From assembly GCA_030018795.1 (NCBI GenBank), contig JASEHA010000039.1, positions 1 through 12,564 of the forward strand: 12,564 nucleotides of DNA, given 5' to 3'. The position numbers and the translations under genes are program-made. The stretch comes from a bacterium. Lineage in GTDB: Bacteria; UBA9089; CG2-30-40-21. Below, one piece after another: positions 1-7,902 of the stretch. The notes beneath the pieces are model-generated. The model worked only from the letters and a program-made list of their open reading frames with translations, did not search any database and had not been told where the DNA came from. Position 1 is the first letter of the stretch; every line of letters starts with the position of its first letter.

Positions 1-38
1 TTGGGCAATTCTATGAGGATTGTGTGATTTGAATTTTG

Positions 39-54
39 CTTTATCGAATATTCA
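39..54. repeat. 16-base repeat CTTTATCGAATATTCA, copy 1
   Basis: Exact match to 7903-7918. It lies 25 bases upstream of the -35 box of the glycosyltransferase operon promoter. The first ~38 bases of the window contain no recognisable feature. Confidence 0.5.
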
Positions 55-79
55 GTTGAACTCAAAAGCAAATTTCAGC

Positions 80-108
80 TTGACACATCCATGGTTTCGT
101 GGTATCCT
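80..108 (+). promoter_or_regulatory. Sigma-70-type promoter for the glycosyltransferase operon
   Basis: A perfect -35 TTGACA at 80-85 is followed after exactly 17 bases by a -10 TATCCT at 103-108. Transcription would start near 115, giving a 5' leader of about 26 bases before the ATG at 141. The same TTGACA-N17 layout precedes the tRNA-Phe and tRNA-Gln genes in this window, which supports it as the housekeeping promoter type. Confidence 0.65.
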
Positions 109-140
109 TTATTTATTATGGATAAAAAGGAAAAACACCC

Positions 141-1247
141 ATGAAGGTATTACAAATCAACAAACTTTATTTTCCAGTTATCGGCGGGATAGAGAATCAT
201 CTTTATTTACTGGTAAATGAAATAAAAAGCAAGGTAGATTTGAAGGTTCTTGTGTGCAACACATGTTTTAAAACAGTTGTAGAGAAAGAAAAAGATCTGG
301 AAATCATAAGGATTGCCAGTCCGGGTATTTTATTTTCCATGCCTCTGGGTTTCTCCATTCCTTTGTGGATAAAAAAGATAGATGCTGATATAATTCATGT
401 TCACCATCCATATCCAATGGCAGCGTTAGCATATCTTTTGGTACGGCCAAAGGGAAAGCTGGTGATTACCTATCATAGCGATATTGTTAAGCAAAAGTTG
501 ATTATGTGGTTTTTAAAACCATTATTGATGCACTTCTTTAAAAAGGCAGACAGAATCCTTCCCACATCTCCACGATTAATCGACAGCTCGTCTATTTTGA
601 GCAAATTCAGAGAAAAATGCACGATTGTACCCCTAGGAATTGATATAAAACAATTTGAATTTACTCAGAAGGTTCAGGCGGAATCTGAAAAGATTCGTAA
701 TAAATATGGTGCTAAAATCCTTTTGTTTATCGGCAGGCTGGTATATTACAAAGGGGTTGAATTTCTTATCAGGGCAATGAAAGGGGTAGATGCCAGACTT
801 TTATTGATTGGAGACGGTCAGCTAAAAGATGATTTGATAAAACTGGCTCAAGAGCTTGGTGTTGATAATAAGATTGTTTTTCTAAAACCTGTGGCTGATG
901 AAGAGCTTGCCTTTTATTATTATGCATGTGATATGTTTGTTCTTCCATCAATTGCATCTTCAGAGGCATTTGGTATTGTACAATTAGAGTCACAATTTTG
1001 TGGCAAGCCTGTAATAAGTACTGACTTGCCTACAGGTGTGCCTTATGCCAACCTTCATGAAAAAACAGGTTTGATTGTACCGCCCAAAGATTCGGACGCA
1101 CTTACTGCTGCTATCAACAGGCTTCTTGATAATCCTGAATTGAGAAAGGAGTATGGGAAAAATGGACATCAGCGAGTGATGAAGGAATTTACAAAGGAGA
1201 GGGTGGCTGAAAGGGTTTTATCGGTGTATGATGAGTTGGTGAGATAG
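141..1247 (+). CDS. GT4-family glycosyltransferase
   Basis: A 368-residue cytoplasmic or membrane-associated retaining glycosyltransferase of the GT-B fold, GT4 family, which would transfer a nucleotide-activated sugar to a glycan or lipid acceptor. The N-terminal acceptor domain opens with the family's GG-x-E-x-H signature (G15, G16, E18, H20) and has HVHHPYP at 86-92. The donor domain begins with LLFIGRLVYYKG at 194-205, followed by GDGQL at 224-228. The EX7E motif of this family is present as E275 to E283 within EAFGIVQLE, and a typical C-terminal helix closes the protein, so the gene looks complete. The ATG at 141 has an AAGG-type ribosome site about 10 bases upstream. It is the first gene of the operon, followed by a GT9 fragment, which suggests a cell-surface polysaccharide or lipopolysaccharide role. 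The exact sugar and acceptor cannot be read from sequence. Confidence 0.9.
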   Translation: MKVLQINKLYFPVIGGIENHLYLLVNEIKSKVDLKVLVCNTCFKTVVEKEKDLEIIRIASPGILFSMPLGFSIPLWIKKIDADIIHVHHPYPMAALAYLLVRPKGKLVITYHSDIVKQKLIMWFLKPLLMHFFKKADRILPTSPRLIDSSSILSKFREKCTIVPLGIDIKQFEFTQKVQAESEKIRNKYGAKILLFIGRLVYYKGVEFLIRAMKGVDARLLLIGDGQLKDDLIKLAQELGVDNKIVFLKPVADEELAFYYYACDMFVLPSIASSEAFGIVQLESQFCGKPVISTDLPTGVPYANLHEKTGLIVPPKDSDALTAAINRLLDNPELRKEYGKNGHQRVMKEFTKERVAERVLSVYDELVR

Positions 1248-1262
1248 AGCGGACAGGAAAAG

Positions 1263-1631
1263 GTGACTATTTTTATTGTTATACTCAATGCCTTTATGCA
1301 GGAAAAGCCAATTGTTGCTGCTGGCAGAACAAGCTTAAAGCAATTGGCTGAGATAGCTCGAAGATGCAGCTTGTTTATCAGTGTTGATACCGGGCCGTTA
1401 CATGTTGCTGCAGCCATGGGCACAAGGGTTATCGGCTTATATGGCCCAAATATCCCTTCTAAATGGGGACCTTATGGAGAGGGACACCTGACTATTTATA
1501 AACAGCTTCCCTGCAGCCCCTGCACCAAGCAGTACCTTGGACAGGTTTCAAGGTGTCAAAACCCAGTATGTATGGAACAGATAACCATTGAGGATGTGAA
1601 GGCTCAGGTGGATAGGATAAGAGGGGTATAA
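1263..1631 (+). pseudogene. GT9 (heptosyltransferase-family) C-terminal remnant
   Basis: This 122-residue frame (GTG start at 1263, AGGAAAAG just upstream) matches only the C-terminal donor-binding part of GT9 ADP-heptose:LPS heptosyltransferases. It has the GRTSLKQLAEIARRC helix (21-35), the hallmark SVDTGPLHVAAAMGTRVIGLYGP stretch (about 40-62) and the cysteine cluster CSPC...C...C (about 84-102) common near the C-terminus of this family. Family members are normally about 330-360 residues, so the N-terminal acceptor domain and inter-domain linker, some 220 residues, are absent. The first ~14 residues do not look like GT9. The intact GT4 gene ends only 15 bases upstream, so there is no room for the missing half. 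An internal deletion fusing the tail to a fortuitous start is the simplest reading. A functional stand-alone half-domain is unlikely but not excluded, since frame and start site remain open. Confidence 0.7.
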
Positions 1632-1635
1632 TCCA

Positions 1636-3057
1636 TTGGAAAGCATAAATGACTACCAAATAAATCCAGAGGCCATAAAGATGCTGCCGGCAAGGTTTGT
1701 TAATCGATGCAAACTCTTCCCTGTTGATATTAGTGCTGAAACGCTTACCCTTGCCACCCCTCAGCCGCCAGATATGCAGACCATAAACGAGATTGGGCTG
1801 CTTTTGAATAAAAGAATAATCTTGATTACTGTCTCTTCTCATGAGATAGAGGAAAGTATAAAAAAATACTATGGTCTGGGAACAATTGAGAGTATTGTTT
1901 TAAGTGCAACCCCTGTAGCCATAGAAGAAGCTGATATAGAAGGTTTTCAGCATCTATCAGTCGAAGCACCGGTAATCAAGCTGGTAAATGCTATTATCCG
2001 AGAAGCTGTAGAGAAAAAAGCCTCTGATATTCACCTTGAACCATATGAAAAAAGTATTATTCTTCGTTATCGGATAGATGGTGTGCTTTACGATATTTCT
2101 TTGCCGCCGCCTCATCTTTATCCGGCAATTGTCTCCAGGATAAAAGTAATGGCTCAAATGAATATTGCCGAGAAGAGGCTGCCACAGGATGGACGGATAC
2201 AAATTAAGATTCATGGCAAGAATATAGATTTACGGGTCTCAACCCTGCCCACAATCTATGATGAATGTGTGTCTATCAGGGTATTGGATAAGGGGTTAGA
2301 GATATTTCTGAATATGGAAAGCATAGGGTTTTCAAGTATGATATTAGATAGATACAATCAATTGATCCACCGCTCAAATGGGATTATCTTAGTCACAGGC
2401 CCTACTGGCAGCGGAAAAACTACCACACTTTATGCCTCTTTAGCCAGAATAAACTCCTCAGAAAAAAAGATAGTTACTATAGAGGATCCAGTAGAATACA
2501 ATCTGCAAAGGATCAATCAGATACAGATAAAGCCAGAGATAGGTTTAACCTTTGCCTCAGGATTAAGGTCAATATTACGGCATAATCCAGACATCCTGAT
2601 GGTTGGAGAGATTCGTGACAGAGAGACAGCAGAGGTTGCCATTCAATCTGCCCTTACCGGACATCTGATATTGTCTACTATGCATACCAATGATTCAGCG
2701 ACAGCAATTGCCAGATTACAGGACATGGGCATAGAGGATTTTCTCATCTCTTCTACTGTAATTGGTGTTCTTGCCCAACGATTAGTGCGGACTATCTGCT
2801 CTAACTGCAAGGGGGCAGGCTGCAAGGAGTGTAATAGCACTGGGCTTAAGGGCAGGACAGGAATATTTGAGTTGCTACCTGTTAGCCCAAGAATCAAAAG
2901 ATTGATCGTGGATAGGGTGGATAGCTCCAAAATAAAGGCAGCAGCTGTTGAAGAGGGTATGGTTACCCTTTTGGAACAAGGGGAAGAAAAGATAGCTGCA
3001 GGGATAACAACAAGGGAAGAGGTGCTGAGGGTTATTCAGGAGGCTGATATGTGCTGA
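1636..3057 (+). CDS. GspE/PilB-type secretion/pilus assembly ATPase
   Basis: A 473-residue hexameric ATPase of the type II secretion/type IV pilus assembly family, which would power pseudopilus or pilus extension at the inner membrane. Residues about 15-80 match the second half of the MshEN/GspE N-terminal domain. The core has IHLEP (132-136), QDGRI (184-188), Walker A GPTGSGKT (255-262), the Asp box EDPVEY (283-288), Walker B ILMVGEIRD with E325, and the His box TGHLILSTMHTND (341-353). A four-cysteine zinc site lies at C388, C391, C396 and C399, with only four residues between the pairs; most relatives have roughly 25-30. The protein is also shorter than usual PilB/GspE (about 550) because the first half of the N-terminal domain is missing. 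An in-frame stop at 1618-1620 forces a late start; TTG at 1636 is chosen because GAGGGG lies 9 bases upstream. It starts 4 bases after the GT9 remnant. No PilC, PilT or pilin gene is in the window, so pilus versus secretion cannot be decided. Confidence 0.9.
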   Translation: MESINDYQINPEAIKMLPARFVNRCKLFPVDISAETLTLATPQPPDMQTINEIGLLLNKRIILITVSSHEIEESIKKYYGLGTIESIVLSATPVAIEEADIEGFQHLSVEAPVIKLVNAIIREAVEKKASDIHLEPYEKSIILRYRIDGVLYDISLPPPHLYPAIVSRIKVMAQMNIAEKRLPQDGRIQIKIHGKNIDLRVSTLPTIYDECVSIRVLDKGLEIFLNMESIGFSSMILDRYNQLIHRSNGIILVTGPTGSGKTTTLYASLARINSSEKKIVTIEDPVEYNLQRINQIQIKPEIGLTFASGLRSILRHNPDILMVGEIRDRETAEVAIQSALTGHLILSTMHTNDSATAIARLQDMGIEDFLISSTVIGVLAQRLVRTICSNCKGAGCKECNSTGLKGRTGIFELLPVSPRIKRLIVDRVDSSKIKAAAVEEGMVTLLEQGEEKIAAGITTREEVLRVIQEADMC

Positions 3058-3071
3058 CAGATTGCAGGAAG

Positions 3072-3148
3072 GGCACCAGAGCACCAGACACCGTGAGAAA
3101 CTGATATTTGATGAAAAAAGGATTGCAACCGACTGGTGCTCTGGTGCC
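3072..3148. repeat. CACCAG-rich inverted repeat, copy 1
   Basis: A perfect 16-base inverted repeat, GGCACCAGAGCACCAG at 3072-3087 with its complement at 3133-3148, encloses a 45-base spacer. Each arm contains CACCAG twice, so it is also internally repetitive. It lies 15 bases after the ATPase stop codon and could fold in the transcript, but no T-run follows. A related, less perfect copy sits at 12487-12530. Confidence 0.75.
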
Positions 3149-3180
3149 TGGTGCTCTGCTATGTGTTTGTTGTACGGTGG

Positions 3181-3224
3181 CACAGACATCCCTGTCTGTG
3201 AAGATGTAGCACCTCTGGCAGAGG
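3181..3224. repeat. Two tandem small palindromes (REP-like)
   Basis: CACAGACA at 3181-3188 pairs perfectly with TGTCTGTG at 3193-3200 across a TCCC loop. A second hairpin, CCTCT-GGC-AGAGG, follows at 3212-3224. The short TCC-type loop resembles the palindromes at 4649 and 11208. No T-run follows, so they are read as dispersed repeats rather than a classical terminator. Confidence 0.5.
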
Positions 3225-3241
3225 AAGCACGTCACACTACT

Positions 3242-3267
3242 CGCAACCCACGATTTTAAGTGTCATG
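3242..3267. repeat. 26-base dispersed repeat, copy 1
   Basis: This stretch (core CAACCCACGATTTTAAG) matches 7848-7873 at 20 of 26 positions without gaps, and all six differences are transitions. This copy ends 17 bases before the start codon of the sigma-54 regulator, so a regulatory role is possible but unproven. Confidence 0.45.
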
Positions 3268-3284
3268 AGATAGTAGGTGTAGCC

Positions 3285-4637
3285 ATGAAAAAGAAACAGA
3301 TATTGATTGTCGATGATGAACCTATGTCGCTGAAGGCTATTTCTATTGCCTTGAGCAAGGATAGTGATTATCAGGTAATAAAAGCCTCTGACGGCAAAAC
3401 TGCCCTTAGATTGATAGAAGAGGAGCAGATAGACCTTGTGCTTACAGATATGAAGCTTCCAGATATAGATGGCATGACCGTCTTAAAAAATGCCAGGCAG
3501 AGAAACCCTGATACCAGTGTTATTGTCATGACAGGCTATGGAACCGTAGAATCTGCTGTTCTGGCCATGAAGGACGGGGCAGAAAACTATCTTACCAAGC
3601 CTATAAATATAAAAGAACTACGGCTTCTAATCAAGAATGCCTTTACCAAACAGCAATTGGCTGTAGAGAATAAGGAATTGCGGACACAATTAAATATAAG
3701 GTATGGCTTTCAAAACATCATTGGACATAGTTCTGTTATGCAGCAGATTTACAAAACCATCCTTCAGGTTGCCCCTGTCAACTGTAATGTATTGATATGC
3801 GGTGAAAGCGGGACTGGGAAGGAATTGATTGCCAAGGCACTTCACTACAATAGCTCAAGGAAAAACAATCTGTTTTTGCCAATAAACTGTACAGCTTTGC
3901 CTGAAACCCTTATAGAAAGTGAGTTGTTTGGATATGAAAAGGGTGCTTTTACCGGGGCAATATCCAGACATAGTGGGAAGTTTGAGGCCGCAGATGGTGG
4001 AACATTATTCCTTGATGAGATAGGGGACATGCCTATTTCGGCTCAGGCAAGGCTTTTAAGGGTATTGGAGCAGAAAGAATTCTTAAGGGTTGGCGGGGTT
4101 TCAAAGGTTTTGGTGGATGTGAGGGTCATTGCTGCCACGAATAGAGATCTTTTAGTCGAGATACAGAAGGAAAAATTTCGAGAAGACCTTTACTGGAGGC
4201 TAAAGGTTGTTATCATCCAGCTCCCCCCTCTTAGAGAAAGAAAGGATGATATTCCCTTGTTGATTAATGCCTTTATTCACGAGTTTAATCAGGCAAATCA
4301 AAAGCATATCTCAGGTATCAGCCCTAAAGCCCTGAATGTTCTCATGTCATATAATTATCCAGGAAATATTCGCGAGCTTAAGAATATTATTGAAAGCATG
4401 GCTATCCTCTCTCAGAATGAGCTACTGGATTCAGATGATTTGCCGGCATTGATTCAGCAACCTTCTAAAAAAAGGGAAGGGATTGTGATTAATGTGGGCA
4501 CAAGCATGAAAGAGGCAGAGAAAGAGATAATCAGCCAGACATTAAAGAAAGTAGCTGATAATCGAAAAATGGCAGCAAGCATCCTGGATATTGGGCTTAG
4601 AACTCTGCATCGCAAGATTAAGGAATATGGACTGTAG
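3285..4637 (+). CDS. NtrC-family sigma-54-dependent response regulator
   Basis: A 450-residue activator with the standard three-domain plan. The receiver (about 5-120) has the acidic pair D10/D11, phosphoacceptor D55 in LVLTDMKLPD, T83 and K105. The AAA+ domain (about 143-370) has Walker A GESGTGKE (173-180), the sigma-54-contacting GAFTGA loop (220-225), Walker B LFLDEIGD (241-248) and the AATNRDL sensor region (283-289). A Fis-type helix-turn-helix fills about 409-450, ending at the usual place. All residues needed for ATP-driven open-complex formation at -24/-12 promoters appear present, so it should be functional. The start is supported by AGGTG 5 bases upstream. The domain plan resembles AtoC/ZraR/NtrC but does not reveal the target. 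No histidine kinase is adjacent in the window; regulation of pilus or secretion genes is plausible given the ATPase gene upstream, but this is inference. Confidence 0.93.
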   Translation: MKKKQILIVDDEPMSLKAISIALSKDSDYQVIKASDGKTALRLIEEEQIDLVLTDMKLPDIDGMTVLKNARQRNPDTSVIVMTGYGTVESAVLAMKDGAENYLTKPINIKELRLLIKNAFTKQQLAVENKELRTQLNIRYGFQNIIGHSSVMQQIYKTILQVAPVNCNVLICGESGTGKELIAKALHYNSSRKNNLFLPINCTALPETLIESELFGYEKGAFTGAISRHSGKFEAADGGTLFLDEIGDMPISAQARLLRVLEQKEFLRVGGVSKVLVDVRVIAATNRDLLVEIQKEKFREDLYWRLKVVIIQLPPLRERKDDIPLLINAFIHEFNQANQKHISGISPKALNVLMSYNYPGNIRELKNIIESMAILSQNELLDSDDLPALIQQPSKKREGIVINVGTSMKEAEKEIISQTLKKVADNRKMAASILDIGLRTLHRKIKEYGL

Positions 4638-4640
4638 GTA

Positions 4641-4700
4641 AGGTAACTCAGGCTTCCAGCCTGTATAACACCACAGGCAAGAATGCTTTTTTGCACCTCT
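4641..4700 (+). repeat. Double-hairpin dispersed repeat, copy A
   Basis: The first hairpin is CAGGCT-TCC-AGCCTG at 4649-4663. It is followed by a degenerate second half that begins ATAACACCACAGG and contains AATGC and a T-run. The order and spacing match the copy at 11204-11265 in the same orientation, and the copy at 8061-8120 in reverse. This copy begins right after the regulator's stop codon. Its second hairpin is decayed, and its right limit is uncertain. Confidence 0.6.
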
Positions 4701-4759
4701 GATACACAGGCTGAATGGTTATGATTGTAGATAGTTACACAGAAATATAAAAAATTATC

Positions 4760-4788
4760 TTGACAATTAAGGAAAATTATAGTACACT
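4760..4788 (+). promoter_or_regulatory. Sigma-70-type promoter for tRNA-Phe
   Basis: TTGACA at 4760-4765, a 17-base spacer and TACACT at 4783-4788, in an AT-rich setting. Transcription would start near 4795, about 29 bases before the mature tRNA-Phe. Confidence 0.75.
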
Positions 4789-4823
4789 AAATAGTAAGAA
4801 ATAGTAAAAAGATCTTATCTTGT

Positions 4824-4899
<76 letters not shown>

Positions 4900-5193
4900 T
4901 TTTTAATAGTGTTACTCGTAACGTTTTGTAAGCTATACAATAACTAATGTAGCTGCAACCTTGTCAGAGAGGGCTTCCTGTGGTTGTCTGCTAAAAAGGC
5001 ATAGATAAGCCATGCAGCTACAATCATGATTGCATCAATAAGTTTAACCTTGAACTACAAAATCTTGCCTTCGCAATTCAAAAACATTTCGATAACAAAT
5101 TTGCAGCAAGAAAAGCAAGAAATTTGCTTAATCAGTCCTGACTGCCAATCGCTTGAGTTCCCATTACAAGGGCACGGATTGAAATTGAAATAT
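4900..5193. other. Spacer between tRNA-Phe and tRNA-Thr
   Basis: About 290 bases in which I find no convincing gene. A 62-codon open frame at 5026-5214 runs into the tRNA-Thr gene and resembles no protein I know. The only clear structure is a 10-base inverted repeat, TGTAGCTGCA at 4948-4957 and TGCAGCTACA at 5013-5022, bounding a 75-base segment. I see no consensus promoter close to tRNA-Thr, so it may be co-transcribed with tRNA-Phe. Confidence 0.5.
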
Positions 5194-5265
5194 GCCGACG
5201 TAGCTCAGGGGTAGAGCAACTGATTCGTAATCAGTTGGTCGGAGGTTCAATTCCTCTCGTCGGCT
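5194..5265 (+). tRNA. tRNA-Thr (anticodon CGT)
   Basis: Acceptor arm GCCGACG (5194-5200) pairs with CGTCGGC (5258-5264), with discriminator T at 5265. The anticodon stem ACTGA/TCAGT encloses loop TTCGTAA, giving anticodon CGT for ACG codons. The T arm carries GGTTCAATTCC. Unlike the three other tRNAs here, no CCA is encoded (TCGC follows), so CCA must be added after transcription. Confidence 0.95.
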
Positions 5266-5443
5266 CGCTTTTGGTGTTTATGGTAAATGTGTTGTAATGT
5301 TGGTAAAAAGCTGCTTTCTATTTTGTGAAAAACCAAAGATTTCACAAGTAGAGTGCTGCTGTTGAACTGAGAGGGGCAACGGCTGAACGGTTATTATTTT
5401 CCCACACAGTGCCCCGGATAATTCATGAGGGGATAAAAAAGAA

Positions 5444-7180
5444 ATGTCTGTTAAAACATATAAAGATCGGGTGATTGTTGGCTTTTTCCTGATATTTTCC
5501 ATAGCAGTGATTCTCATCAGTCGTCTGGTATACATTCAATTAATATCTGGACAAAAGATGAAGGAGTTTGCTTCTGAGAGTCAGGAAAAATTGATGACCC
5601 TTGAAATGAAACGAGGGACAATATACGATTGTCATCAACGAGAACTGGCAGTAAGTATTGAGGTTGATTCTTTATATGCTTCTCCAAAAGAGATTAGCTG
5701 TCCTGAGGCTATTGCTGACAAATTAGCCCCCATCATTCAGATGAAAAGAAATCAGATAGTAGCCCTGTTGAAAAAAAAGTCCTCCTTTGTCTGGATAAAA
5801 AGAAAGCTTACCACAAGAGAAGCATCACGGATTGCCAGACTAAATCTTCCATCAATCAACTTTGTCAAGGAATACAAACGGTTCTATCCTAAAATGGAGT
5901 TGGGTGCCCATATCCTTGGCTTTGCTGGAATAGATAACCACGGGCTGGAGGGCGTTGAGATTTCCTTTGATAAGTCATTAAAAGGACCAACAAAATCTAT
6001 TGTTCTGACAAGGGATGCAAAAGGACACATAATTATAGATAAAAAAAATATGTCTTTCTTCTTTGATAAGGGATGTGATATTACCCTGACCATCGATGAG
6101 GTGATTCAATATGCGGCAGAGGCAGAGGTAAGAAAAACCTGTATGGAATATAATGCCCTTGGCGGGTGTGCTGTTGTTATGAATCCTAAGACAGGAGAAA
6201 TATTAGCGTTAGCTTCATACCCTGCCTATAATCCCAACTATTTTTCAAGCTATCCAACACATTGCCGAAGAAATAAGTCCATTTCAGATACACTTGAACC
6301 TGGTTCAACATTTAAGCCCTTGATTGCAGCCTGTCTTCTTGAGGAAGGGGTAATATCTCCATTTGAAGAGTTTTATTGTTCAGGAGAAACTCATGTTGGA
6401 AAGAAGATTATCCATTGTGCCCATGTTCATGACAAGGTATCCTTTGCTGAGGTAATATCTAAATCATGCAATATAGGGATGATTCAATCTGTAAAACGAT
6501 TATCACCCCAAAAGCTTTACTCTTATTTTGATACCTTTGGTCTAACAAAACCAACTGGAATAGAACTGCCTGGAGAAGAAGGCGGGATATTATCCAAGCC
6601 TGCACAATGGTCAAAACTCTCTATGGCGGTATTATCCATTGGACAGGGAATATCTATAACCCCTATCCAGCTTTCTATGGCAGTGGCATCTATAGCTAAT
6701 GATGGTATCCTTATGAAACCCATGATAGTAAAGACAATTAAGGATAGTAAGAATAAAACTATCAAATCTTATCAGCCAACTCAAAGTAAAAGGGTGGTTT
6801 CCTCCAGTACAGCCAAAAATATTACTAGGCTATTAAAAAAGGCTGTAGATGAGGGCACCGGGATAAAGGCTCAAATAGATGGGTACGAGATTGCAGGGAA
6901 AACAGGGACAGCACAAAAGGTTGTTGTTGGGTCAAAGGGATACGCAAAGGGTAAATACATTGCCTCATTTATTGGTTATTTGCCTGCCAATGACCCGCAA
7001 CTTTTAATTACTGTCATCATTGATGAGCCAAAAACCAGAGAGTATTGGGGTGGAACCGTAGCTGCTCCGGTATTCAGAGAGATAAGCAAAAGGGTTCTCC
7101 CATACCTCCATCTTCTTCCAGATCCAAACATTAGACATGGAAGCAGTACACAGACAGCAGTGAAAGTAGTGAAGGAATAA
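5444..7180 (+). CDS. ftsI: Peptidoglycan D,D-transpeptidase FtsI (class B PBP)
   Basis: A 578-residue bitopic cell-wall transpeptidase that cross-links septal peptidoglycan. A single N-terminal membrane segment (about 10-31) is followed by the PBP dimerisation domain with RGTIYD (57-62) and a linker around 155-170. The transpeptidase domain (about 225-560) has all three catalytic motifs: STFK with the acylated S288 and K291, SCN (S341-N343) and KTGT starting at K486. LEPGSTFKP and the lack of PASTA domains fit FtsI/PBP3 rather than PBP2 (MrdA) or Spo-type homologues, but that distinction is not certain from motifs alone. GAGGGG 11 bases upstream supports the ATG at 5444. The 178-base leader after tRNA-Thr holds a weak GGGGCA/TGCCCC inverted repeat (5373-5378/5410-5415) and no promoter I would trust. 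No dcw-cluster partner (MraW, FtsL, MurE, MraY) is adjacent; pth follows 3 bases after the stop. Confidence 0.9.
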   Translation: MSVKTYKDRVIVGFFLIFSIAVILISRLVYIQLISGQKMKEFASESQEKLMTLEMKRGTIYDCHQRELAVSIEVDSLYASPKEISCPEAIADKLAPIIQMKRNQIVALLKKKSSFVWIKRKLTTREASRIARLNLPSINFVKEYKRFYPKMELGAHILGFAGIDNHGLEGVEISFDKSLKGPTKSIVLTRDAKGHIIIDKKNMSFFFDKGCDITLTIDEVIQYAAEAEVRKTCMEYNALGGCAVVMNPKTGEILALASYPAYNPNYFSSYPTHCRRNKSISDTLEPGSTFKPLIAACLLEEGVISPFEEFYCSGETHVGKKIIHCAHVHDKVSFAEVISKSCNIGMIQSVKRLSPQKLYSYFDTFGLTKPTGIELPGEEGGILSKPAQWSKLSMAVLSIGQGISITPIQLSMAVASIANDGILMKPMIVKTIKDSKNKTIKSYQPTQSKRVVSSSTAKNITRLLKKAVDEGTGIKAQIDGYEIAGKTGTAQKVVVGSKGYAKGKYIASFIGYLPANDPQLLITVIIDEPKTREYWGGTVAAPVFREISKRVLPYLHLLPDPNIRHGSSTQTAVKVVKE

Positions 7181-7183
7181 ACT

Positions 7184-7804
7184 ATGATATTTCCACGAAC
7201 ATATCCACCTTCAGCAGACAAATGGATTATTGTTGGACTTGGCAATCCTGGAGAAAGGTATAGTCAGACCAGACATAATGTAGGATTTATGGCCATAAAT
7301 CATCTCTGTAAACTGCACAACATCAAGCTTGGCCAAAATAAGTGCCAGGCAAGGATAGGGGAAGGAATTATTGAAGAAAAGAGTGTTGTCCTGGCTAAGC
7401 CAGATACATTCATGAACCTGAGCGGCAAGGCTGTCATTGAATTATGTAAGCGGTATCGTGTTCCTTTATCTCAAACAATAATTATTCATGATGATGTCAG
7501 CCTTCCTGTTGGGAAACTTAAGGTTCGCCAGCAAGGAAGCTCTGGCGGGCATAATGGGGTGCAATCAATCATTGATTGCCTTGGAAGCAAAGAATTTCCG
7601 AGGATACGGATAGGAATTGGCTCATCGCCAGAAGGGACAGATATGGCTGAGTTTGTTCTGTCAAGGTTTGAAGAGGATGAAAAAACGATAATTACCAGGA
7701 GCATTGAGCTAACTGCAACGATGACAGCAACTATTATTACTGCCGGTGTAGTGGCTGCAATGAATATGAATTCGAAGAGTAGCACAATGGGTAATGCCCA
7801 CTAA
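7184..7804 (+). CDS. pth: Peptidyl-tRNA hydrolase
   Basis: A 206-residue cytoplasmic esterase that releases peptides from peptidyl-tRNAs shed by stalled ribosomes, so the tRNAs can be recycled. The fold signature GLGNPGERY (18-26) is followed by catalytic H31 in TRHNVGF. Substrate-binding N21, N78 (FMNLSG), D103 (HDD) and N124 (GGHNG) are all visible at the expected spacing, as is the family block around RIRIGIG. Length is close to the usual 190-200, with a short N-terminal extension of about 12 residues and an extended alanine/methionine-rich tail. AAGGA, 7 bases before the ATG and lying within the end of ftsI, supports the start and indicates translation coupled to ftsI. tRNA genes flank the ftsI-pth pair on both sides. 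Confidence 0.95.
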   Translation: MIFPRTYPPSADKWIIVGLGNPGERYSQTRHNVGFMAINHLCKLHNIKLGQNKCQARIGEGIIEEKSVVLAKPDTFMNLSGKAVIELCKRYRVPLSQTIIIHDDVSLPVGKLKVRQQGSSGGHNGVQSIIDCLGSKEFPRIRIGIGSSPEGTDMAEFVLSRFEEDEKTIITRSIELTATMTATIITAGVVAAMNMNSKSSTMGNAH

Positions 7805-7847
7805 AAAGTGTAGATGGCAAACAGACTTGGTGGACATCCACTCTATT

Positions 7848-7873
7848 TGTAACCCACAATTTTAGATATCATG
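7848..7873. repeat. 26-base dispersed repeat, copy 2
   Basis: Matches 3242-3267 at 20 of 26 positions, all differences being transitions (core TAACCCACAATTTTAGA). It sits in the 176-base gap after pth, just downstream of a small GTGGA-CA-TCCAC palindrome at 7830-7841. Confidence 0.45.
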
Positions 7874-7902
7874 TATGGCTTTGGTTGCTATGCAACGCTC
7901 TC

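Noticed and set aside
1..32. Possible C-terminal tail of an upstream gene (frame ending at a TGA at 30-32)
   Set aside because: Only about nine codons are visible, which is too few to support a gene.
20..220. 66-codon open frame overlapping the start of the glycosyltransferase gene
   Set aside because: It covers the promoter and overlaps GT4 in another frame, has no ribosome site, and its residues resemble no protein.
769..993. Open frames on the minus strand, here and across the window (e.g. 1492-1842, 8716-9204)
   Set aside because: All lie antisense to genes with clear family motifs and have compositions typical of shadow frames.
3058..3284. CRISPR array or tandem repeat in the repeat-dense gap
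   Set aside because: The repeats are palindromes of different sequence with no regular spacer-repeat period.
5026..5214. 62-codon open frame between tRNA genes
   Set aside because: It runs into tRNA-Thr, lacks a ribosome site and has no recognisable features.
5266..5443. Riboswitch or attenuator in the ftsI leader
   Set aside because: Only a weak six-base GGGGCA/TGCCCC pairing with a 31-base loop is present, and no known riboswitch core is recognisable.
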